Positions 8,959 to 15,605 of a DNA stretch of 64,000 nt are shown one piece after another. A program made the translations under genes and the position numbers. The stretch lies in the NCBI RefSeq assembly GCF_014202575.1, contig NZ_JACHHB010000004.1, positions 62,001 to 126,000 on the forward strand, written 5' to 3'. Position 1 is the first letter of the stretch; the number at the start of each line of letters is the position of its first letter. The DNA is from Texcoconibacillus texcoconensis. Its GTDB lineage: Bacteria; Bacillota; Bacilli; Bacillales; Salisediminibacteriaceae. A model generated the notes under the pieces. It made no database searches. It had not been told where the DNA came from and saw only the letters and a program-made list of their open reading frames with translations.

Positions 8959-9178
8959 CACTTTAATCATTCAAAGTTTATTTCCCTTGCACCATTTCTC
9001 TACCTAAGTTCCATTTTACACATTCTTAGAAAATTAGGCGCTCAACATAGTTAACACACCACCGGGGAACGGAACACATTCATTTTTCACTCGTTGTAGA
9101 CATACCCATACCGATGTCCTGGGTGTGGCCGATAACTTATGAGACTATGTGTTCATGATTGATATTTGAAATTTTGAT
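8959..9178. other. Intergenic stretch with no recognised feature
   Basis: Between the serA terminator and the small minus-strand frames I see no open frame with a ribosome site, no RNA gene and no clear repeat. Confidence 0.5.
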
Positions 9179-9382
9179 TTAACAATTTAGCCAGTTTCTG
9201 ATCATATGAATTAAAGCCAGGTAAACGCGCGCGCTTTCTTTAAATCCTTCTAAAATGTTAGGCCATTTCATTTCACTACGATCGCCTGGCCCAATAACGT
9301 AAGCCAAAAATACTGTTTCAGTCTCGGAGGTGGTTATGGTAATGTGCGCAAGTTGATTCCCCATTACTATTTTTGATTTCAA
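9179..9382 (-). CDS. Doubtful 67-codon open frame, possible gene remnant
   Basis: An open frame with possible starts at TTG 9382 or ATG 9364, neither with a good ribosome binding site. The product (up to 67 residues) is not recognised and has no signal peptide or clear domain. A strong AAAGGAG site lies about 35 bases upstream, right after the stop of the 30-codon microprotein, but no start codon lies at useful distance from it. This suggests either a decayed second gene or a non-coding tail. Confidence 0.25.
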   Translation of the reverse strand: MKSKIVMGNQLAHITITTSETETVFLAYVIGPGDRSEMKWPNILEGFKESARVYLALIHMIRNWLNC

Positions 9383-9419
9383 AGTCCTATTGGAAAACTT
9401 AAAAGTAAGCGGTCTCCTT

Positions 9420-9512
9420 TTAAGCTAGTGTCCAACGGGCAACAAAAAATAGTACAGCAATTGAACTTGCCAATGTTCCGACGATTAAGAATCGTCTCAC
9501 ATAGTCAACCAT
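9420..9512 (-). CDS. 30-residue single-span membrane microprotein
   Basis: A short frame starting at ATG 9512 with AAAGGGGG eight bases upstream and ending in TAA. The product begins MVDYVRRF, runs through a hydrophobic helix (about residues 8-26) and ends RWTLA: a basic N-terminus followed by one membrane span. A promoter-like pair lies upstream (TTGTCC, 18-base spacer, TATAAC), with a palindrome over the -35. This whole set of signals argues that it is a real gene. The family is not recognised. Because it is shorter than most gene callers allow, it may be unannotated elsewhere. Confidence 0.5.
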   Translation of the reverse strand: MVDYVRRFLIVGTLASSIAVLFFVARWTLA

Positions 9513-9562
9513 ACCAACAACCCCCTTTACGAATCGTTCGCTATTTTGATTGTCCTGCACTT

Positions 9563-9600
9563 GTTATATATATATATGTAACGATTGGACAATTTTGTCC
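9563..9600 (-). promoter_or_regulatory. Promoter with overlapping palindromic operator for the microprotein
   Basis: On the minus strand TTGTCC (9592-9587), an 18-base spacer and TATAAC (9568-9563) form a sigma-A-like promoter. The -35 is one arm of a perfect dyad GGACAA-TT-TTGTCC at 9587-9600. A further GGACAAT word lies downstream at about 9549-9555. A repressor site overlapping the -35 is a reasonable inference. Confidence 0.4.
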
Positions 9601-9659
9601 ATCTTTTTTTATATTTATTAAATTAATGAGCTTGCCCATCATTTTTCATATTTCATGAA

Positions 9660-9688
9660 TTGATATGACTAGTTATTTTTGATACAGT
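9660..9688 (+). promoter_or_regulatory. Sigma-A-type promoter for the SurA/PrsA-like lipoprotein
   Basis: TTGATA at 9660-9665, 17-base spacer, TACAGT at 9683-9688, ending 46 bases before the ATG. Confidence 0.5.
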
Positions 9689-9734
9689 TAAAACCACTGT
9701 AGGTAATCTATTGATAGAAAGGTTGGTTTCATTA

Positions 9735-10379
9735 ATGAATTTCAAAAAAGGACTTACTGTCTTGATGACGACATTTGCGACTACAACGATCTTAGCTGCA
9801 TGTGGTGAAGACGATGGCGGTGAAGCTGCTGCAATTGTAAATGGTGAAGAAATCCCGCAATCTGAGATCGATTTTCAATTAGAACAAATGGAACAAATGT
9901 ATGCACAACAAGGGATGGACATGGATGATCCACAGTTGGAAGAAATGTTTGCTGGCATGGATGAAATGATCGTTGAAGAAATGGTTACTCAAGAACTTCT
10001 TGTCCAAGAAGCAGAAAATGCAGACATTTCAATTAGTGATGAAGAAATCGAAAGTCAACTAGAGCAAGTACGCAGCCAATTTGGCAGCGAGGAAGAGTTT
10101 GAAGAAGCTTTAGAAATGGACAACATCACTGTTGAAGATTTAGAAGAAGATATCAAAACTCAATTAGCAATTGAATCCCTACTTGAACCTGAGAGTTTAG
10201 CAGAGCGTGATATTGATGTTTCTGAAGAAGAACTTGAAGCACAATATGAGATGATGGAAATGCAAAACCCAGAAGTTGGCGACTTTGAAGAGGTCAAGCC
10301 TGAACTAGAGCAGCAAGTACAACAGCAACAACTCATTGAACAACTTCATGAAGAAAGTGACATCGAGATCCTCATATAG
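9735..10379 (+). CDS. SurA N-terminal-domain / PrsA-like lipoprotein without a PPIase domain
   Basis: A 214-residue secreted lipoprotein. The signal peptide ends in the lipobox ILAAC, with lipidated C23. The mature part begins with a short linker and the typical AAIVNGEEIPQSEID start of the SurA N-terminal chaperone fold, and ends in a helical segment. The parvulin peptidyl-prolyl isomerase domain of PrsA is missing, so it should act as a holdase-type foldase helper on the outer face of the membrane. The mature protein is extremely acidic (runs of Glu and Asp, almost no Lys), as in alkaliphile or halophile surface proteins. The ATG at 9735 follows GAAAGG; the upstream TTG has no site. Confidence 0.82.
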   Translation: MNFKKGLTVLMTTFATTTILAACGEDDGGEAAAIVNGEEIPQSEIDFQLEQMEQMYAQQGMDMDDPQLEEMFAGMDEMIVEEMVTQELLVQEAENADISISDEEIESQLEQVRSQFGSEEEFEEALEMDNITVEDLEEDIKTQLAIESLLEPESLAERDIDVSEEELEAQYEMMEMQNPEVGDFEEVKPELEQQVQQQQLIEQLHEESDIEILI

Positions 10380-10388
10380 TCTCTACTA

Positions 10389-10438
10389 CGAAGCGGCCTA
10401 ATCCATCAGTACAACTGAGAATTAGACCGCTTCGATTT
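10389..10438. terminator. Bidirectional terminator between the lipoprotein gene and pduO
   Basis: CGAAGCGG-C-CTAAT pairs with ATTAG-A-CCGCTTCG across an 18-base loop, followed on the plus strand by a T-rich tract. Confidence 0.75.
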
Positions 10439-10451
10439 CTTTTGATTCAAC

Positions 10452-10997
10452 TTACTTTCCAGGTTGATACGTCACATCCTCAATTCCTCTTCTTGCATTG
10501 ATTGCACGTGCTGATGCAAAAAAGAGGTCAGACAAGCGATTTAAGTACTTCAAAATAGGTGGATGTAAAGCTTCTTCATCCATTAGGGAAGCAACTCTTC
10601 GCTCGGCACGTCGACATACTGTGCGACATTGATGTAGAGCGGCACTCGTCTTATCTCCTCCAGGCAATATAAAAGCATTTATAGAAGGCGCCTGTGACCA
10701 GTATTCATCGATACGTTTTTCTAAATGATCAATATACGCCTCTTCTGTTTGGAAATTTGCGTTCTCCTGTACATTCGCTAAATCCCCACCGATATCAAAA
10801 AGCTCATGTTGTATACGACTTAGATCCTCGATGATGTCACGATCTTCTTTTTCGTTTAACGTCACAATCGCTTGACCTACAACACTATTTAATTCGTCTA
10901 CCGTACCGTATGCCTCTACGCGTATATGATCTTTATGAACGCTAGCACCAATTAAACTCGTTTTACCAGTGTCCCCTTTACGTGTGTAAATGTTCAT
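10452..10997 (-). CDS. pduO: PduO-type ATP:cob(I)alamin adenosyltransferase
   Basis: A 181-residue enzyme that transfers the adenosyl group of ATP to cob(I)alamin, making coenzyme B12. The ATP-binding N-terminus (YTRKGDTGKTSL) and the conserved C-terminal helix pattern (FILPGG...CRTVCRRAERR) are clear. It is the last gene of the B12 operon, overlapping the end of btuD by 20 bases. The start is the ATG at 10997, seven bases after GAGGGGG; an ATG two codons earlier is too close to that site. Context indicates that imported corrinoid is adenosylated directly after uptake. Regulation is by the cobalamin riboswitch upstream of btuF. Confidence 0.92.
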   Translation of the reverse strand: MNIYTRKGDTGKTSLIGASVHKDHIRVEAYGTVDELNSVVGQAIVTLNEKEDRDIIEDLSRIQHELFDIGGDLANVQENANFQTEEAYIDHLEKRIDEYWSQAPSINAFILPGGDKTSAALHQCRTVCRRAERRVASLMDEEALHPPILKYLNRLSDLFFASARAINARRGIEDVTYQPGK

Positions 10998-12330
10998 GTA
11001 CATCCCCCTCGCATTTCACTTCTCTCCACCCTGTATAAAGAGCGTTCTCCACTTCAAAGACAAGTTTTTCATGATCACCATGCCATAACCGTCCACTTTT
11101 CTGTGCGGACGCCATCGTTAGTTTTGGTGATTCTTTCAACGAATGACCTTCTTTTTTAATCATACGCTTTACACTTTCTAAAATGTCAAAGTAAATACGT
11201 AGAAGAGCGGTTTCCGACATGTCTTGATGGATGAAGATGAAGAAAATATAAGAAGTTTCGTTTTGAAGCATACGTTTTTCAGCATACAAACATACAGTAT
11301 CATTAGCTAATGTTTGGAATATATAAGAAGTTCTCTCTCCATTAACCAGTAATACGAGCTCACCTTGGTCTCCCTCGGAATTTACATCTCGATCATTTTT
11401 TACATACGAAACTTTCCAATCGTTATACCAGGAAAATGCATCTCCTTCAAGTGCAAGGTTTAATGTTTTCATATGGCTCTTTGACGACAAGACTGTTGAC
11501 TGTTGTTGATGTTTGTAATCGACAAATCGAAGAGAAGCTTCCACTTCCTCATTTTGGTTAGGTGTAAATGTAATTAACGGTTTGGCTACGCGTGGGTGTT
11601 CTTTTCGTTCAAATGTCGTTTTATAAACATCATTTAATGAGCCCTGTTTTAAAACATCAAACGGATTGCCAACTGCTGATACTTTTCCTTCGTTTAACAA
11701 CATCACCCGATCACAAAACAAGCTAGCCATATTCAAATCATGTAAAACAGTCAATGTGGCCACTTGTTGTTCATTGGCAATCCTTCGCATCTCGTTTAAA
11801 AAATGAACCTGATACCCTATATCTAAATGGTTCGTCGGTTCATCAAATACGAGTAATTGCGGCTCTTGGGCAAGCGCTCGTGCTAAAAACACACGTTGCT
11901 TCTCTCCTCCACTCAATTGATGCATAAATTGGTTTCGGAACCCTCGAACTTGCGTAACTTCCATCGCCCACTGAACAATTTGTTCCCCTTTTTTTAGATC
12001 TGTACCAAAAATACCATGTTCATGAGGGTACCTTCCCATACGAACAACTTGTTCAACCGTAAAAGAAAATGACGTTTCTGGCTGTTGATGAACAACGGCA
12101 ATTTTTTGTGCCAACTGTTTTCGAGAAAACATTGCAATACTTTGACCATTTAAGGTGATTTCCCCATCTTGCTTCGGTAATCTGCCTGTTAATAAATTAA
12201 GAAGTGTCGTTTTCCCACTCCCATTTGGGCCAAGGATACCGAACACTTCTCCTGTATTTACGTGGAATTGAATACGATCAACAACAGGGTCCTTTTCATA
12301 TCCCCCTGTCAACCGCTCTACTTTTAACAT
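10978..12330 (-). CDS. btuD: Vitamin B12 ABC transporter ATPase BtuD with a long C-terminal extension
   Basis: A 450-residue protein. Residues 1-250 form a FecE/BtuD-type ABC ATPase: Walker A GPNGSGKT at 34-41, signature LSGGEKQR from about 139, Walker B LLVFDEPTNHLD from about 159, and the switch His in VLHDLN. About 200 further residues follow that are not part of the ATPase fold; B. subtilis YvrA has a comparable extension. I do not recognise this part with certainty; fusions of BtuD to the amidohydrolase CbiZ are known in Bacillus relatives, but I cannot see a diagnostic motif. The ATG at 12330 follows AGGAGG by six bases. Between btuC and pduO in the B12 operon. Confidence 0.88.
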   Translation of the reverse strand: MLKVERLTGGYEKDPVVDRIQFHVNTGEVFGILGPNGSGKTTLLNLLTGRLPKQDGEITLNGQSIAMFSRKQLAQKIAVVHQQPETSFSFTVEQVVRMGRYPHEHGIFGTDLKKGEQIVQWAMEVTQVRGFRNQFMHQLSGGEKQRVFLARALAQEPQLLVFDEPTNHLDIGYQVHFLNEMRRIANEQQVATLTVLHDLNMASLFCDRVMLLNEGKVSAVGNPFDVLKQGSLNDVYKTTFERKEHPRVAKPLITFTPNQNEEVEASLRFVDYKHQQQSTVLSSKSHMKTLNLALEGDAFSWYNDWKVSYVKNDRDVNSEGDQGELVLLVNGERTSYIFQTLANDTVCLYAEKRMLQNETSYIFFIFIHQDMSETALLRIYFDILESVKRMIKKEGHSLKESPKLTMASAQKSGRLWHGDHEKLVFEVENALYTGWREVKCEGDVHEHLHT

Positions 12331-12359
12331 CGCTGTCCTCCTGACTGTTCTTAACACGA

Positions 12360-13409
12360 TTACGACATTTTTCTTCGTAATAAAATGACACCAAAAGCCG
12401 GTGCTCCTACAAGTGCTGTCACGACCCCTAGTGGAAGCCCAGTTGGTGCGATGATCGTACGTGCAAAAAGATCAGCTAAAATGAGAAAGGTCCCGCCTAC
12501 AATCGCAGAAATCGGGAGTAAATGTTTATGGTCAGCACCGATCAACAAACGAACAAAGTGTGGGACGACCAACCCTACAAAACCAATTGTACCTGATACG
12601 GACACAGCTGCCCCTGTCATAAGAGAAGCAGCAAACAATATCAATATCCTTCGCTTTTCAACATTTATTCCTAAATCATGAGCTGTCCCTTCACCGAATG
12701 CAAATGCATTAAGTTCTCGTGCATTCGTCTGTAATATGACATAGCCTATTATGAAAAAAGGGATCAGTAAAAAAACATGTTCCCACCCTCGCATCGCAAC
12801 AGAACCTAGCAACCAATGGATAATTTGTCGCAGTTCATCTCCACTTAACGCAATAAATAAAGACAATAACGAACCGAGAAAGGAGCTAAACACAATCCCT
12901 GTCAAAATCATTGTCTCTATTGTTAGCTGTCGTTGCACCATTTTGGCAAAACTAATAACAAAAATCAGAGACAAAAATCCACCGATAATCGCGACAAACG
13001 GAAGTGTTAACGAACCGAGAAAGGGTAAACTGAACCCAAAATAAATAACCAATACAGCACCGAGCGCACTCCCAGATGAAACCCCTAAAGTGTAAGGGTC
13101 GGCAAGTGGATTCTTTAACAACCCTTGAAACGCAGCTCCTGCTAGTGCTAAGCTCGCCCCTACAAACATAGCAAGAAAGATCCGCGGAAGACGAATTTCA
13201 TGAATGATATGAGTATATGTTCCGTCAATATCGGCTTCAAACGGTAACCACTTATCTATTAATATCGTTGCGATATTTAAGTAAGATAACTCTGCACTTC
13301 CCGAAGACACTGCAAAAAAAATGGCGAACAACAGTGATACTGTCGCAATAATATAAGTGAAAAAACGAGATTTTCTCTTAATAAATATCTGGATAGATCT
13401 TTTCAGCAA
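12360..13409 (-). CDS. btuC: Vitamin B12 ABC transporter permease BtuC
   Basis: A 349-residue FecCD-family permease with about ten hydrophobic segments. The family patterns LPRIFLAMFVGASLALAGA (near residues 75-95), GAALQG-like GAAFQGLLKNPLADPYTLG and the ATPase-coupling region near GTAHDLGI are visible. It forms the membrane channel of the B12 importer with BtuD and BtuF. The frame starts with a TTG inside the end of btuF (32-base overlap); the exact start is uncertain because no strong ribosome site is seen, but coupling to btuF is likely. Ends 29 bases before btuD. Confidence 0.92.
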   Translation of the reverse strand: MLKRSIQIFIKRKSRFFTYIIATVSLLFAIFFAVSSGSAELSYLNIATILIDKWLPFEADIDGTYTHIIHEIRLPRIFLAMFVGASLALAGAAFQGLLKNPLADPYTLGVSSGSALGAVLVIYFGFSLPFLGSLTLPFVAIIGGFLSLIFVISFAKMVQRQLTIETMILTGIVFSSFLGSLLSLFIALSGDELRQIIHWLLGSVAMRGWEHVFLLIPFFIIGYVILQTNARELNAFAFGEGTAHDLGINVEKRRILILFAASLMTGAAVSVSGTIGFVGLVVPHFVRLLIGADHKHLLPISAIVGGTFLILADLFARTIIAPTGLPLGVVTALVGAPAFGVILLRRKMS

Positions 13410-14346
13410 GTTGTTCGACTCCTTCTATAATACGTGGGCCCGTCCGCTCAACTAACCCAGAATCAACCTCGTGAACTCGATCGTTTTTCACCGCTTCTAC
13501 ATCTTGCCATGCACTTCGATCAAGTACTTGCTGTTTCGAATCTTCAATTGCTGCTCCATATGTCGTAATAATGATATCAGGATCATGAAGCACCGCATCT
13601 TCCTCATTATATTCAGGCCAACCTTGCTCATTAACGACATTTTCTGCGCCAACCATTTCAATCATTTCATTTAATATCGTTCCTTCTCCAACCGTAAATA
13701 ACTCTGGTTCTGGCCAAATTTCCACCCATACACGTGCTCGTTCTTCATCGTTAATCATATCTGCCTTTTCTTCAATTTGTGCAATGCGTGTATCAAAGTC
13801 TTCGTTTAATTCTTCGGCTTTATCATTTAAACCAAGCACTTCCCCGATCATTGTCATTGTTTCTTGAACTTCCGCAATTGAATGTGCATCGTCAACGACA
13901 ATAACATCTACCCCTGCTTCTTCGATTTGTTCGACCCCGTCTGGGTTGTTCAATTCTCCAGCTAAAACAAGATCAGGGTTCTTCATTAATAATGCTTCGA
14001 TATCAATTTCCATGTCACCAACAGAAGGAAGGTCTTCAACTTCAGCTGGATAATCATCATTATCTGTTACAGCGACAAGTCGCTCAAATGCACCTAAGGT
14101 GTACACAAATTCAGTATTACTAGGAAGGATAGAAATCAATTCTTCTGGCTCTTCGTCAATCGTCACTTCTCGTTCCCACGCGTCTTTCACCGTTACTGGA
14201 AACGCCCCTTCATCACCGGCGCTTTCCGTTTCCCTTTGGTCTTCTAAATCTTTTGGGATTTCTTCTGCATCATTACATCCGACTAAAAGTACGCCAAAAA
14301 AGATGACAGAAAGCGTTAATCGTTTTCCTCTTTTCAACAAAATCAT
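13378..14346 (-). CDS. btuF: Cobalamin-binding lipoprotein BtuF
   Basis: A 322-residue substrate-binding lipoprotein of the TroA/BtuF fold. Signal peptide with lipobox LLVGC, lipidated C24. An acidic linker is followed by two lobes joined by a long helix; the segment SNTEFVYTLGAFERLVAVT is characteristic of cobalamin and iron-siderophore binding proteins. It captures corrinoid outside the membrane and delivers it to BtuCD. It is the first gene of the operon and lies directly behind the cobalamin riboswitch and its terminator, which together make the B12 assignment firmer than the sequence family alone. The mature part is strongly acidic. Confidence 0.92.
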   Translation of the reverse strand: MILLKRGKRLTLSVIFFGVLLVGCNDAEEIPKDLEDQRETESAGDEGAFPVTVKDAWEREVTIDEEPEELISILPSNTEFVYTLGAFERLVAVTDNDDYPAEVEDLPSVGDMEIDIEALLMKNPDLVLAGELNNPDGVEQIEEAGVDVIVVDDAHSIAEVQETMTMIGEVLGLNDKAEELNEDFDTRIAQIEEKADMINDEERARVWVEIWPEPELFTVGEGTILNEMIEMVGAENVVNEQGWPEYNEEDAVLHDPDIIITTYGAAIEDSKQQVLDRSAWQDVEAVKNDRVHEVDSGLVERTGPRIIEGVEQLAEKIYPDIY

Positions 14347-14391
14347 CTTCCCCTTTTTATAATATGTATTTGTAAATCAAACCACACCTTT

Positions 14392-14510
14392 GAAAAAGAA
14401 AAGACTGACGAAGCAAAAGAATATACTGGCCGTTTTCGTACTAGCAAAAAACGACATTGATTGCTAATACTATAACGATAAACAGCATATCTTTGGTTCG
14501 TCAGCCTTCG
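14392..14510 (-). terminator. Expression platform and terminator of the cobalamin riboswitch
   Basis: On the minus-strand RNA, GGCUGACGAA (14506-14497) can pair with UUCGUCAGUC (14412-14403), followed by a U/C-rich tract (UUUUCUUUUU). The loop is about 84 bases and can hold an inner hairpin around 14440-14470. It ends about 45 bases before the btuF start, so it is well placed for premature termination. Confidence 0.55.
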
Positions 14511-14632
14511 ATGAAAACCTTAGCGAAAGAACGTTTTGTCGACATTTTAACATCAACACAACAGCATTGACTCTTACCTTATACGACAGGTCCTCGTTTC
14601 GCTTACCTTTTCCTCGAAGGCATTGCGATGAA

Positions 14633-14796
14633 TCCTTAAGGTAGGTCTCCTGACTTACGCTTCATCGGAATCGTTTCCCTTCCCGTCGATATACGACAGT
14701 GGTATTTGAAACGTCCTCTTCGCTTACAGTGGCGGGACCGTGTTGGATTTTCACCAACTTCCCTTTTCACACGCTTAACTAACGTGACCTTAAAGA
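14633..14796 (-). ncRNA. Cobalamin riboswitch (B12 element)
   Basis: Read on the minus strand. Conserved elements in order: AAGGGAA with GUGAAAAUCC, the ACGGUCCCGCCACUGU core with the B12 box partner (GCCACUG), and AAGUCAGGAGACCUACC at the 3' end. The P1 helix is formed by UCUUUAAGGU (14796-14787) and ACCUUAAGGA (14642-14633). It should bind adenosylcobalamin and switch off the btuF-btuC-btuD-pduO operon when B12 is plentiful. Confidence 0.93.
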
Positions 14797-14925
14797 TTTG
14801 TTTGATTTACTTTTTCCATTATACTATAAAACAAACAATTAGCGACATCAACAAGAAATAAGTTTGTGGATTTGTTCAAGTACCTCTAAAATAGATATAT
14901 GAAGTAGATGAAAGGAGTTATAAAC

Positions 14926-15447
14926 ATGGGCGTAAATCAACACCGCAAAGAAGCACCAAAAAACGTGAAATGTATGATTGTTACCGTATCTGATTCTCGT
15001 ACAAAAGCCACAGATAAGAGTGGAAAACTTATTATTGACTTGCTTAAAGAAGCAGGATACGAAGTGACTGATTACCAAATCACAAAAGATGAATACACAT
15101 CGATCCGTGAAATGGTAAGAGGCGCAGATAACCGTTCAGACATTGAAGCGATTATTTTCAATGGGGGCACTGGCATCACTTTACGTGATACAACTTACGA
15201 AGCCGTCAGCAGTATGCTCGACAAAACAATCCCTGGTTTTGGTGAATTATTCCGATTTCTTAGTTTTCGAGATGACATCGGTGCTGCGGCAATGCTGAGT
15301 CGTGCTGTAGCTGGCGTGCGAGGTAAAACAGCGGTCTTTTCAATTCCCGGGTCCTCGGGTGCTGTTAAACTTGCAACAGAACAACTCATCATACCAGAAT
15401 TGACACACGTGATGAGAGAAATCTATAAAAATGAAGCAACATCATAA
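14926..15447 (+). CDS. moaB: Molybdenum cofactor biosynthesis protein MoaB
   Basis: A 173-residue MoaB/Mog-family protein (MPT adenylyltransferase fold) in molybdopterin synthesis. Family patterns VTVSDSRT near the N-terminus, IIFNGGTGITLRD in the middle and IFSIPGSSGAVK near the C-terminus (here VFSIPGSSGAVK) are clear. The ATG at 14926 has AAAGGAG nine bases upstream; an ATG overlapping that site is out of the question. It stands alone, divergent from the B12 operon and convergent with resE, with no other molybdenum genes nearby. Confidence 0.93.
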   Translation: MGVNQHRKEAPKNVKCMIVTVSDSRTKATDKSGKLIIDLLKEAGYEVTDYQITKDEYTSIREMVRGADNRSDIEAIIFNGGTGITLRDTTYEAVSSMLDKTIPGFGELFRFLSFRDDIGAAAMLSRAVAGVRGKTAVFSIPGSSGAVKLATEQLIIPELTHVMREIYKNEATS

Positions 15448-15498
15448 ATAAAAGCACTTAAGCATTTAATCACTTTAAGTATCACCTTTACATTAACA

Positions 15499-15566
15499 AA
15501 AGTCACCATAGAGGGGAAAGCAATCATTTTCCATTGCTTAATAACCTCATATGGTGACTTTTTCTT
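15499..15566. terminator. Bidirectional terminator between moaB and resE
   Basis: AAAGTCACCATaGAGG pairs with CCTCATATGGTGACTTT around a loop that itself contains a small hairpin (AAAGCAAT/ATTGCTT). A T run follows on the plus strand. Confidence 0.8.
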
Positions 15567-15605
15567 CAATGTTTCTGATGAAACAAAAAGTTTCGCGCCT
15601 ATTCG

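Noticed and set aside
9428-9658. 76-codon plus-strand frame in the serA-lipoprotein gap
   Set aside because: It is antisense to the microprotein, has no ribosome site and the product looks like random low-complexity sequence.
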